From positions 4,362,524 through 4,426,523 of the forward strand of contig NC_049989.1 of assembly GCF_000003815.2 (NCBI RefSeq): a stretch of DNA of 64,000 nt. The letters run 5' to 3'. The notes under the pieces are model-generated. The model did no database searches. It worked only from the letters and a program-made list of their open reading frames with translations, and was not told where the DNA came from. The translations under genes were made by a program, and so were the position numbers. Below are positions 11,701 to 57,144 of this stretch, one piece after another (position 1 is the first letter of the stretch; each line of letters begins with the position of its first letter). The stretch is from Branchiostoma floridae (taxonomy: Eukaryota; Chordata; Leptocardii; Amphioxiformes; Branchiostomatidae).

Positions 11701-14700
11701 GATTGACAAAACAAGTATGTTGAAATTGGATTGGTTTAGACGAATGATGGCTTGCAGAAATTGGTTTCAGTTGTTGCATGCTTCTTTCTTAAACTGTAAC
11801 ATTGACGTGACAGCTTTATGCCAGACAAATGGCATTACAAGGGTATTGAACTTCCTTCTGTAGCCTTTTTGCATTGTGATAAATGTTGCCATTCCATGAT
11901 AAATATTGTTGATAAGTTTCGGATTGTTGTGCGTCTTGAGGATCTACCTAGATGAAAAGAAGCAGACATTGGGTTCTCTCCTTGGCAACTGCCTGGACTT
12001 GGTCTTTTCTCTTGATTATATCAGAGTCTGAGATGCCAAAGGACGTTGTAGTTTACCCTGGAAACAAGTTGAATTCATAGCTGGAGATGGTTGATAACCT
12101 ACTCCAGGCTTTATGTACCCACACTACATTGTAACAGTGTCTTCCTTGTTTGTGGGTTTAAAGGATCATAAAGTTTTTACACCTAGGGCTGGGAATCAGT
12201 AACTGCTGCTATAACCTTTCTCATATTTCGCCCGATCTGTCTCAGGGGTATAGTTTCCAATGTTAGTTGGATACTTAGGTTTTTTGTGGGGCCATAAAAG
12301 CTTACAGCTTTCAGTTGGTTTTATTTTGTGCTATGTCTCATAAAATTTTACAGGTCTGTGTGTGTTTGAAATTTGAAGCCATTGCCGAGGTCCCATAAGA
12401 GCTTCTCACCTCTGAGCGCAGCCATCGCTCTGATTTGATGCAGATTTTAATGCCTCTCGACCAACAGCCATTAATGTGAGGTAACCTTCAGGTTCAATCA
12501 CTACCAAATTGTGCCAGGAATTTACGGACTAGCTCGTGGATTTTACACAGAACGAAAACACTTACCAGCGTGGACATACTTGTGTATTCAAGTTGGGCAT
12601 GTCCATTTAGCGGTTCCATCTAATGTCAATGAAATAGACCATCTCTGATTGATCCATTAACCAAAAACTCACCCCAATCGCACTTGCATGTGACCAAGGT
12701 TGCTGGTGATCATGGAAAGGAACAAATGTCAAGGGCGTTACTAATGGCTACAGCATACAGATGAGATTTGGCCTGTAATGTGGGGAAGGATGCATGACTT
12801 GATCATGATGATATTGAAGATGGGGTAGGGAAGGGGGAAAGAGAAACTTAGTATGATATTTTAGTCTCTTCCTTAGCGATATTTTTATTTTTTTACTCCT
12901 TTATTTTATTCTGTGTCCTTTATTCTCGAGGTAAGTGGCTGACAAGGTAGCACTCCCTCTCAGTTGTTCCATCCAGCCTTCCCTTCTGTTATCTATAGCC
13001 CCTGCTGATCATATACCAAAATAAAAAGTTATAAAACAAAGTTTAATCTGTGCTTACTCCCACATGCAGTTAGCATGGCCCACTCCCTTGGGTAAAGATC
13101 CAATCTTCCCTGTGCAGACAATTGGTTCTGGGGAGTTGACTTATCTTCACAAGGATATAAAGCCTTCCTGTAATGAAGCAAAACTGGGTTATTGCAGCCA
13201 GTACCACAGCTCTTAACCCCTCACCCCTCCCCAATTCCCTGGCGGAGCAGCCGACTAATGTAACAATTACAGACAGTGAGCGGGGAAATGGAAAACATTT
13301 TCCTATCTGGCCTGGGGGCCACGCGGGGCGAGGTCAGGTCAGCAGCCCTACGTGATAACACTTCCATTTGTTGGTAATCTGTAGTCGATCACTTCGCCAG
13401 CCTGGCCGCAGATCCAGCCCAGAATGGTTGCGGACCTTTTGGGGAGCAAGTCTGAGTATGTGCAGCCAAAATGACTTGACCTCTCCTGAACCTCCATAGC
13501 CAAATGTACTGAGGCACACTCCAAGTATATTTCCTATGAGCCATGCAAACAGTAAACATGACGACTACAAATCATCACATTGTATGAAAGAAAGCTGGAA
13601 AGGGTTTTGTCAATACTTGTGTGTTTGTAAATTTTGTTCATCGTCCACCCTGAATAATCTAGCTGAGATAGTCATCACACAGTGATGTGATCCAGTGATG
13701 TCCCTTCCAGTGGCCCTGAGGCTGTGACAAGTATAGATAGTGGGGTTTGCCTACAAGTCAATGGGCTCACAGGGGATTAATCTGTGTTGCCTCAGGCTGC
13801 CCAGTCATGTTTGGATAATGTTAAAATAGTACAGACAGCCATTTCCCTCCTCAGAACCCTCCCTGAGCCTGCTAGTGTCAAGTTGCCAGGCACCAGGGTG
13901 CAGTTGTCCTGTGGCATTGTTGTATTGGAAGCTGATTTTCACCCTGGATTGTGCAATTCCTGATTTCCCTTGTTGATAATTGGGACTGTGTGGGAAACAG
14001 CTGTTCACCGATCCGTGGCCCGGGATACCAGAAGGGCTGGCTCCACGTAGTGGCGTCCTCGAGTTCTTCGCCGCTGTGTTGGTAGCAAATCCGCTGGCGT
14101 TTTGGAGTGCCGTTGTCTTGTTGCTTGGCAGTGTTCAAGCGGAGAGAAAGCCTTTGTTCCCCCGGAAGGATTTGATGTGGCGATTTGTCAGGAGATCGCT
14201 CTTGGACGGGCTCTGTTCTGCGCTGTAGGAATGATTGTGTCTGCCGGAGATTTCACAGTCTCAGAGTTGGGTCGGTACTGACAGCCATTCTACAGATGAA
14301 AATGAACACTCCAGGCCCTTTGGATGTATCCATCATATTATCCAGGAACTGGGAGTAGAGGAGCAGCTCCTTACATTGTAGGTACTTCCAACATTTACTT
14401 CATCTATGTAGAAAGCTTCAGTAGAAGATATAGGGTATGCTGTAAACAGTTATTGGTACAAACAACAAACACAGGAAGGAATACATATGGGCTACACCAA
14501 CAACAACCAATAATCCTATTAATACTAGGGGAAGAAGGATACATGTGCTTGGACAATAACCTAACTCCCATATTTTCTTAAATGCCAAACTGAGAGCTTG
14601 TCTGCAGTTTCTTTCAAAATTCTATTCTGCCCTCCCCCATTTTTCTTCCCGAACATCCGGTAGGTTATCGGTAAATATTGTTGCTCCGTCCTTGTTTTGT

Positions 14701-17700
14701 TTCAATGTTGTGCTTCAATAAGCACTCTATCCTTGTTGAATACACTGACAACATATAGGGCTTATCTAGTGACGTATCCGACTGTAATAGCCAGATGTGT
14801 CTCTGGGAAGTAAGAATTAAGAGCTCAATGGTGGACTTGTGGTGGACTTCTAGTAATGTTGTAGCCTTGTAAAGTAATCCGGTACATGAGCTTAGCTGGG
14901 CTATTGTAGACATAAATATATGCTACATGTAGGTAGTGATACTCCAATTGCAGTGACCTTTATTGAGTTTTATTCAAGGCTGCAGAAAAGACACGTCAAG
15001 GCAAACCCACAACAGCTGCATGCCTACTGAAACAAAAGTCATGCAATGATACAGACAGTTGGAAGATCCATTAAATATTTGAAATCCTATCCCAGCTGGT
15101 GTAAAGGGGGGCTGGGGATAGTCTTTGTTGTAGGTATGTCCGTACATGCTGATATGCTTGTTGGAGAGACACCCATATTGGCGATAAATATTTCACATGC
15201 CATAGAGGTCATCCTTGAACTGAAGTCCTGAAAGTAGGTTGTTAAACTCTGTGGGTTGATTATGTCTAATTATGCATGAAATTTGATTGATGTACTTGTG
15301 TCAAGTAGAGAAACCAGTCAGTGTTGATGTGATCAAGGAGGCCTCTTGCCTGATATAATTTGTCACGTCCTTGATCTTTAAATGGGTATGTCTGAGTAGA
15401 ATTAGGTATTGTTAGCGTAAATTGGATATTCTAATGATGTATAGTTGCTTAAATGATTTAACTGTTTTTTAAATATCATTCTGTACTATAGGAAATGTTT
15501 CAATGAAAGGAGTTTCCCTAGATTTAATATACAAAAAGTTGAAAACAGTTCAAATGATTAGCATTATCCTGCTCTGTTTTTTTCTGTTTTTGCATGTGTC
15601 TACAAATTAAGCTATGATGATAATGACACATGGAGAGGTGTTTATTTGGACCCAGTCTAGCCTGATGTAGTCATGAGGTCACCCAGATGAACTGGAGCAG
15701 GGACCAATTTGACCCCTGACCTTCCACTGTGGACAGCTTGGCAGACCCACTTTTTCTGTGCTGATTGAGTCCAAGTCTAACCATCTGTCAGGGTGTACCT
15801 GCCAAGGGATAGTTCATTACACAATTGACGGGTCATTTCATCTAGGCATGGATGCCATTATTGTGAAAATGAGAGAAACTGAAGAATTGAAAAAAAAATG
15901 CTTATTGGCAAGAGGTATGCATGATAACCTGGCTGAAACTACTCTACTCTATTCTACTCTACACTTTTACAGTCACCAGCATGTATATTTTTTTATTGAA
16001 GATGAAATACATTTTAAGAACAGAAGGATATGCATTAGATGATTTAGTCATTTAATCCTAATTGCGCCCTTTGATTCAGTGACCAAAGTGCTCTGTCTCC
16101 TTGAATTCTGTAGCGAGACAAAGTAGTTATCCTGTAAAGCGTTGTTTATAGCTAGCTTCCAAGGGATGATTTGTTAGAGGGAGTTAGACGCCCCAGATTG
16201 GAACAGCATATTCCTCCTCAATTTGTGCATGTAGGATATTTCATCCAGCAAGCAGGGATGGGTTCCTCCATAATATGAATACCTATTAGTTGCTATGTGT
16301 CTCCTGGGAGCTTGCATGAGATGAAGGCTTTACAGCTGATAGCTGGTAATATTCTCCAAGGGACCCTCTGCTGTCACTCACTCTTCTGGGCAGACACATC
16401 ACAGCTTCTGGTTTGGTGAATATATGGAATATTTTTGGGGTGACATCTCTGTCAGCTTCCAGTTGTGTTGTTTCTTTGTGGTGAACCGTTTTTGTTGTAG
16501 TGTCATTGATGTATAAGATGGTTGGAGATTGGTAAGTTTAGTTGGAGGTGTTATAGTATGTGTTTTGATCAGTCAAGTTCTTGTCACTGGTCTATTCAAG
16601 CGTCCACATCTGCGTAAAGCACTAAATGGATTTCTGTGTGCCCTTGCCAATTCCAGATCCCTAGCTCTTTGCAGCAGTTGCTTGGAATTACATTCAATTA
16701 CGGCCAGCGAAATGTAGGAGGGGAATTGGGAGGGATTTGGTATCCAAAAATTGCATTTTGTGCACGACTTGGGATGTTCATTGTATCGAGCTCCTTCCGA
16801 ATTGGCACCCTGGGACCACTGCGCAGTTAGTCATCGCCGCTTACGACAGTCCAGGGACTTTAACCAGCCAGGCGATTAGAGACTTTTAATAAGAAAGGAT
16901 CCCTCAGCCTATTCCACTCAGTTGACTTTTATGGCAAACTGCAGGTGGAGGGTGTTATATGGGCACATATTACAACCAGGGGCATTAGGCCGCGCATTTG
17001 TTGTCAGCACGAACATCGTCAAGCAAAAAAACGACAGCTCTGGAAGTACCTCTGAGGATTCCCTCTCACCTGAACATAAATCTGTTCATCACTCACTGGA
17101 GGAAGATTTAAACTTAAGACAGATTTTTACTGCTCTCCATTGCATCCCCGGAGGCCAACTAGAGGACGATTATGTATGGAAGCATCTTTTGGGAAGCTAT
17201 AAAAAAGCTGGAAGTCATTTGTCTTGTCCAAGGTAAAATGAGACTGAATTTATGCAAGGCAAACTTTCTGGAGGGCTGACAAGTTTGTCATGTTTGGTTT
17301 GATTTGAAGGAGGATGGGTCGGATGGCTGCCATCTTTCTTATGTACCCCTTGGGTAGATAAAGTTGTGGTTGACTCAACTGTCTGGGAAACAGGGATATC
17401 TTGCTTCTCAGATGATGATCCGTATCCCATCTGTTGCCGATCATGTGAACTTTATTTGCTGGTTGCTCTGTCTGTTCACACCTTTTTCTTACCATGTATA
17501 CCATACATCATTTGTTGAAAATGTGCTGTAAAATGAAAATTCCACTCTGCTTTTACCTGTGTGATATATGACAGCTTAATGCGAATGTTCGGTTTTGAGA
17601 TTTCACAAAATTTCACAAAAGCAAGGAAAGTATGCACATCACTTTTTCAAATGATTTGTAAGCTGGCTTTGCGTGCCTTCATTGTGGTGGGTGTGTCCCC

Positions 17701-19515
17701 CTTCTATGCAGAACATAGGGAAGTAGGAAGGGAGCTTTGGTACAAATCTTCTGAAGATTGGAACATAAGAGTCAGCTAATATGATACAGCTTTGAAATGG
17801 GTAAAAAAAATCAAAACTGAATGACCTGGAACCTCATTGATACCTTGTCTGGACATGCTTGTTATGGAAAATGAATTAAACTTTGAAGACAGAAAATGGC
17901 ATTACAACAATATCATATTTGTTACTTTCTCCTTGACATCTCTGGTAGACCCTTGGCCTTGCCTGCAGATCACTGATACCTTCCACATGTCCTATGTCAG
18001 CCTCTGGCCACCATGAAAGGCTGATGCCCGCTGTCACCCTGCTCAAATCCGCCTTTGGTTTCTTCCAGTTTCAGCCTGCATATTTTCTGAATAAATAGCT
18101 GCCGCTGCTGTAGGGGATATGGGCTTCAAAGCCCCCTAAGCTATACACCACATACTAGGGCATGAGGGCTTTTATTCCTTGCCAAGCAGGCTTTCATGCA
18201 GTGTCAGTTCTAATGCCTCCAGCCTGTTTTGTGAATGTCGGTAAATCCCTTACCATCCACCCAGATCCTCTAGCTTTGGACAGGGCTTTAACTGGCTTTG
18301 AGAACTGCTATTGATAGCCAGTGTGACAGCCAGTATATGGGTGTCCAGTTTTGGTTATGGAGACATTTGTTCCTCTTGCCGACGATATTATGGTAGTTCT
18401 GGGTTCTAGAGTATACACATATCCTAAGAAAATTGTTCGTTGGATGTGTACATTATGAACTCTTGCGTTCACGAATGCAACTGGACAACTCCTCTGCTTC
18501 CCTGCTTCTTGTAGGTCACAGCAAGTGTGTCTGGACTACCTGGGTGGGTTTTGTTCTGCTTGGCTGTGACAGTCTGGAATAAGACTTGTTTGAATTTATC
18601 ATTCTGTGAGGTGACAGAAGTGGTCAGAGGTGACTCTTAGGAGTCCCCATGTCCTGTGGAGAGGCTGTTTGTTATACCTAGTCTCCTGTTTAGAATGCTA
18701 CATGGTAAAGTCAGTCTTTCTTGAAGTTTTTAGACATTTGAATGTAACAGTTTATCAAGTCCAGTGTTATGATTTGTGATGGGCAAGTCTGAAGTTCATG
18801 TGTATGCTAACTTGAGTAAATTAATTGTGCATGCACATTGTCAGGTGTGTATGAAATCATTATCAATCATTGGCACAACAGTGCAGAAGTTCTCTTTTCC
18901 AAGCCTCAGGTGTCCTTTTGATTCCTGCCAGTGTTTTCTGATAGTTGCCAGCAGTAAATACTATACCCATGCTCAGTGTGTGACCATTTGGCATGAAATG
19001 GATTTCAGTCAGGTCTAGTTATTTTTACTGTATTACCAAAACCAGATGTACATCTGGACAGAAGTCTTCACCTCATCTGAACGTCCTAAAGTATGAAGCA
19101 TTATGACTGCTATGAGCAATACAGTGCTGACAAAGTGCTGCCTTCCATGAGGATTTGCCGAGTGTGATCCATGTTGCAAAAGTGCCATCTATCAGAAGTT
19201 GACCAAAATTGCAGCGCCTCACTATAATTCTGCAGTCAAACACATCCACCCCAGTGCTGACATCAATTTGAGGAGATTGCAGTCCTGTTTTATCTCACAA
19301 TAGATACAATTCCATCTGTTGTGAGATCTATTGATAAACGTTTTTTCCACAATGCAGCCTTCATGGGTACATATGTTCACATGTTGATAAATGAATACAC
19401 AACAAACTTCACACTATGTTCATGTCCTTTTTATTGCAAGCAAATTTTGATGTGTTGTGTCACTTCAACAGTATTTGTGTAAATAACCAACCTATTTTCC
19501 TTGTCTGTGTTACAG

Positions 19516-52510
<32,995 letters not shown>

Positions 52511-52785
52511 CCTGTAGACTCCTCCAGCTCTGCCAATGTCAGTTTGGAGGTGCTGTTGTACAGCGTGTAGCTATGTGCAGGACCACTAGACATCACCAGG
52601 AGGTGCTTTTGTACAGAGGCAGCCTGGGAGCTGCTGTTTCAGACTTCCTTTTGGACTCAAGAAAGAGCCACTGTATTTGTACTGCAGTTTGGATGGTTGT
52701 CAGAAGGTGTCAGTTATGCACAGTGAAGCTGGCCGAAGTCGGACCATTCAATCGCTCATACATGTATTTTGTCTGCAATCATGCA

Positions 52786-52791
52786 AATAAA
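52786..52791 (+). terminator. Candidate proximal poly(A) signal AATAAA
   Basis: Canonical AATAAA 276 bp after the stop codon, followed within about 30 bp by a GT-rich segment (tgtgatgtgg). It would give a short 3' UTR form. Confidence 0.45.
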
Positions 52792-54756
52792 AAAGTGACT
52801 GCCAAACTGTGATGTGGATATGAAGAGAATTAATGTAACATAGCAATGGTGCATATCGTCCTAGAAGATTGTGTAATTTGAAACCTTTTCAAGGTTTGTA
52901 TGTGAAGATAACCTTTATGAACTGCCAATGAATTGTGAATGTTTCAGATGTATGAATCATGCGTGAACACAATGACAAATGGAGGACATTTTAACATGGT
53001 TTTTAGTTTTTTCTATCTAACTCATTTCTTAGGACGTTTGTACAGAATATGTATTTCATTTTTTTAAAGATATTAATTCCTGATGTCTAGCTTTTATGTC
53101 CATCCTGGGGAATTTTAACACATTTTTCACTGTCACGAGTGTGAGAACGAGAAAGCCTGTTGTAAGTTGTGTTCTAACGTGAACTTAAAAGATAAAATAG
53201 GAGACCAAAACTCTATATTTATCCGCCGAACTAACCAGTATGATTTTTAGTCGTGATCACAGGTTTGGTATACAAACGAACCAATGTTGTACAGATTTCC
53301 AATCAATGTGATGTAAATTAATTGATTATAATCATTTGTTATGGAGAGAGAAGCTTGTTGTGACGTGCCCTCCCTTCTGTAGCCTTCAGTCTACATTCTA
53401 CCCAGTTCTGCTGTGCCAGGGGTGTGGTCTTCTCAGGGACACAAATTCTTCATGTTTTGCCTCTTGCTTTTTCTTTAATTTTGTCAGTATATATTGTGTA
53501 GCAGAGAGGTTGGATATAAAAACACCCTTCGGAGCATACTAATGACCACCTTATACTGGACAAATATTATTCTCAGTCTTACGTAACTCCGTTTATTCTA
53601 GGACTTAACAGTAATTGCAGTTACGTAAACATTCAAAAAAGTTTGGCCAAAAAAATGATAAGATGTTGCTCCTGTAACTCCTAGATCCACAGACCTTGAT
53701 GCAATCAAGAACAGCCATTGAAGAGATACTGAGTTTCTCATTAAGCTATGCAGTACCACTATTTCAGGTCTTCCATCTTGACCTTGACCAACTTTCTAGC
53801 AAATTCAAGGTCAGACCCCTGACCTGACCACACCACTGGCACATTGTGTTGGGAGGGGCATTTGTACAAAGAGCATTGGTGTTGTAGTTTCTTCGGAATT
53901 TTGTCTTAATATGTAGAGATTTGTCTATATTGAATGTGAGAGGCTATGTATATTTTAGTAGCAAAAACATAGAGGAAGACCTAACATCACCCGTGTAGTC
54001 TATTCCTGTGCTGTGATGTTGACGTCCTTTTAGCCAGAGTAGCTATAGGTTGCCCAGAGAATTCACAGGGATATATTATGTACCGTCACAGCTGAAAATG
54101 TGCCACCATATTGGCACTACCAACAGTTTTTACGTTACGGAACAGAGCCAGAAATGTCTAATATTGTTTTTCTTTTGTACCTTGAAGTCCTGAAAGGACT
54201 GGTGTTGTGGATTATGAAAGAAAGATGCACGTTGTTGCTACATATCTGATATGTAATGTTCTATTTGTCCGACAGTCATGTGGACAATATATGGTCACTC
54301 CTGGTGTTTCAGCCCCTGCATCCTGGTGCGCACCAATTTCTGTTTACTACAGAATATATTCCATCTCTGAAAGTTAGTTTTTACCCTTTTTAAGCAACAG
54401 TCATCATCATTTTTACCTTGAAAGGAGAGAGGTAATGCAAGAGTCATATTATCTGTTGTGAAGAAGCAATGAATTCCACCTGAAGTGCTCTTTACATGAT
54501 AAAGACATCCTTCTTAATGCTTTATTGCATATTGCAAAGTCCTCAGATCTTTCCTGAAGGTTTTGGGAGTGTCGTTCTTTGTTATTTCATGAGGAGGAAA
54601 GCACCTGTGGATGTAGGCCTGAATCACCATACATTGTTACAAATGTTCATGTCAGCAGCTGTGAAATTCTCTGGTCCAACACCATAGGTCTAGCACATGC
54701 TCCGTGTGATTTGCCTGTTGTTCATGTCCCATCTGTTTCATCTACAGGAAACATCC

Positions 54757-54762
54757 ATTAAA
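54757..54762 (+). terminator. Candidate distal poly(A) signal ATTAAA
   Basis: ATTAAA with a strong downstream T/GT-rich element starting about 20 bp later. Preferred end of the long 3' UTR. Confidence 0.5.
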
Positions 54763-54863
54763 GAATACTACAGAATTCACCATTGTGTTTTTTCTTCTTT
54801 AAAATTGCAGCCATGTATCTCATAAGCTTAGAATTACATTAAGCTGAGAAATCAGCTACTAGT

Positions 54864-54914
54864 AGTTAAACAATAAGTTAAACAATAAGTTAACAGTTAA
54901 ACAATAAGTTAACA
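54864..54914. repeat. 12-bp tandem repeat, about four copies
   Basis: gttaaacaataa repeats with interspersed gttaac variants. Confidence 0.85.
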
Positions 54915-56089
54915 ATAGCAAGGCCAATCCCAAAGCTGCATCTACCTCAGTCAAAATGAAGAAGTGCAAAATAACATAGATCTGTATACATTTGATGGAC
55001 ATGCGTCCACTTTTATTGGTCAAACCTCTAACCCTCATAAGTCAGGATCTATTGGAATACAGGACAGAAAATTTAAGTTTCAGTAAATCTAATGTTAACG
55101 TTAACGTTACATATAAAATGCAATGGTGGTTAACACACTAACTTATGGTCTCATAGCAACATCTTTCAAGTACTGTTAGTATTGCAGTAGAGGTGCAGGT
55201 GTGTTATCTTTTGTATTTTATCAAACTTCTCTTTTGAAATAATATAAAAGTACAGAGTTTTAAAAGATGAATGTCACAATTCAGCAGAATACTGAGAATT
55301 CGTACATTCTATGTAACGTTAGAACTCCTTTGGGCTAAAACCCATGACTACAGACGCTATCACAGCGCCATCTATCAACATTGGTTGGCGTTACAACATA
55401 TCTTACACACTGCCTTGCTGGCCATTTGATTTAGGTATCTTTCGTCCCTAATGTGACGATGAAGACACTCATGTAAGTTTTAAATAATAGCAGGGTGCTC
55501 CAGAGAAGCACAAAAAAAATGTCTTTTGACCTTGGTGCTGAAACGCCTGCCGGTAGACACCGAAGAAAGAAGAAGTTGTTACCGTTCGCTCCAATCGTTT
55601 GATGTGGCAGGACAGATGTGGATAGACCGAGAAGAGGCATCTGTTTGTCTCTGGATTAAACTTATAAAGATGTCAGTATGGTTACTTTGACCGTTACGTG
55701 CAAAAACCTTTAAGTTAACGTTAACTGCACTGATGACCTTATGGGAACGCGGTGACTTCCCGTGTGGTTGTTTGACTTGTCCGCTGGACAATGTTGACAC
55801 GAAGTGACGGCCATCCCGCCACCGCTGTCACCTTGCCGATTTGTTGAAGCAGGCGGTAAGATCCGCTCATATAGGCGGCCTTCACACTGACAGGTACAGA
55901 CGCCCGTACCTGCCGAGCATCACTGCGACCATACACTAAAATCTGAAGGAAGCCATCACAGTTCGCTGCCTGGCTCGAGAAAAAATAAAACGTTCCGTGT
56001 TCCTTCCTCCACATTTATCCAAGAATAAAGTAACGTGTTAGCTACTTTAACGTTTGGACTAACCCGCCGTGTAACCCAAGTAACAGGTG

Positions 56090-56193
56090 TCAGTTTACAG
56101 GTCCAAGTTCAAGGGTCACAAGCTGCCTCGGTAGGTGATATGGCGGAAGTAGGGGAGCGGCAGGACCGACTGACGTGAAGACTTTCACCGCTC
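56090..56193 (+). promoter_or_regulatory. Candidate promoter and 5' leader exon of the oxidase gene
   Basis: The first coding exon has a splice acceptor upstream of its ATG (57043-57044), so a non-coding leader exon is expected. The best candidate ends at 56193 before gtaagtt. Just before it are an ETS-type CGGAAGT and ATGGCGG in gatatggcggaagtagg, with no TATA box. The ATG there opens a 12-codon upstream frame ending TGA. Position and splicing are inferred. Confidence 0.3.
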
Positions 56194-56790
56194 GTAAGTT
56201 ACTATAAACTAGTGGGTATTTGAAGATTCCCTATCCTACCAGTGACCACCTTAAACTATGCTTGGTCCTTCTTGTAAATATGATTTTGTCACAAATGTCA
56301 TACAGAAACTTACTAGTTGCAGGAAGTAGCACACTGTACTCAGCTGGTTCGGATTAGCCTGGCCGCGGCGAGTTCGCTAGCATGGAGTCCAGCCGACTAA
56401 AACAGTAACGTTACGTAAAGTCTGTGTGCTTTGATAAACCTCTTATGTAGTCTGTGTGTAGTCTGTCTTTGAGGGTGCACAGGGCACACTAGTGCAAAAG
56501 TTGACAAACTAACGAGTTGAGGGAGCATCTAACTAGGTCAAAGGTAAACATTAACGTTAACGTTACCTATTAGAATGGCCCAATGGTGTTAGAATTGTGT
56601 CTTGGGGTGCTAGGCAAGGTAGCCACACAACCAAGAACAAGCAGCTTAAAAAAAATAATGCCAACAAGAAAGTTACGCTTGCTGTTGGTACGGGAATATT
56701 TTTAGTTACAATTCAAGGGGGCGCTACTTTGAAATTCACCATGCGTCCTAATGGTAAACAACATCAGTTTACAGACAAGTCGTCACCTAA

Positions 56791-57018
56791 CTAACGTTAG
56801 TTCACCTTTATCCGTAAGGTATTAACTTATATCCATCGTGTATAAAAATAGGGTATTCGGGGATCGTTAAGTCGATAGAAGGTAGTTTCACATTGCAATA
56901 TTTTGAAAATCAACAGTTGACATTTGAAACCCAGGTCGTTGACTTGAAATCTCTAAATGACCAGTTTTTTAAAACAACAAATCTGGTCACCCCATGGATT
57001 AAGGTGAACTAGCGTTTA
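56791..57018. mobile_element. Short inverted-repeat element (MITE candidate), about 228 bp
   Basis: AACGTTAGTTCACCTTTATC near 56793-56812 matches the inverted right end AACGCTAGTTCACCTTAATC near 56997-57016 at 18 of 20 positions. The interior is non-coding. Flanking TA-rich bases do not give an unambiguous target duplication. It ends only 26 bp before the acceptor of the first coding exon of the oxidase gene. Confidence 0.65.
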
Positions 57019-57068
57019 CACTGAAACATCTTGATTTTTTCCAGAAAAGTGGACGTACAATCAACACC

Positions 57069-57144
57069 ATGCCGATCCTACCGGATGCAAACAAGGAGTT
57101 CAAGGACAAGCTGACCTTCTGGGTGAACGGGAAGCGTCATGTTG
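57069..57144 (+). CDS. Oxidase exon 1 with start codon
   Basis: ATG at 57069 in context caacaccATGc (A at -3). Residues 1-25 and one base: [14 protein letters not shown], then [11 protein letters not shown], the first strand of the ferredoxin fold (compare LVFFVNGRKVV). An acceptor (ttttttccag, ending 57044) lies 24 nt before the ATG, so the 5' UTR is spliced. Donor gtatgt. Confidence 0.92.

Larger units (their letters stand above)
1..19515 (+). other. Presumed 5' intron of the AUTS2-family gene; no exon recognised
   Basis: About 19.5 kb with no exon I can support. All open frames are short and lack family resemblance or paired splice sites in phase. It holds a tRNA-derived SINE (1667-1870), tandem duplications (6480-6870, 7146-7235), a nested palindrome (7590-7632), a GATA-site cluster (7641-7791) and a 100-N gap (8639-8738). 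More GC-rich patches at about 5800-6180, 13180-13470, 13980-14230 and 16780-17060 are unassigned and could be conserved regulatory sequence. That this is intron rather than intergenic is an inference from the phase-0 acceptor at 19516. Confidence 0.55.
52511..54780 (+). other. Probable 3' UTR of the AUTS2-family gene
   Basis: AT-rich non-coding sequence after the stop. It ends near an ATTAAA at 54757-54762 that is followed by a T/GT-rich stretch (ttgtgttttttctt, about 54784), the usual layout of a cleavage site. The length of about 2.3 kb is an inference. No long open frame is convincing inside it. Confidence 0.6.
54781..57044. other. Intergenic region between the AUTS2-family gene and the oxidase gene
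   Basis: About 2.3 kb. It contains a 12-bp tandem repeat (54864-54914), many palindromic TAACGTTA words, a possible TATA-less promoter/leader exon near 56090-56193, and a short inverted-repeat element (56791-57018). A 91-codon frame on the minus strand (56014 down to 55739) is open but unrecognised. Confidence 0.6.

Noticed and set aside
16922-17236. Ser/Glu-rich 104-codon frame ending at a gtaaaa donor as an AUTS2 5' exon
   Set aside because: No acceptor in a suitable phase and no resemblance to the known N-terminal half. Composition alone is not enough.
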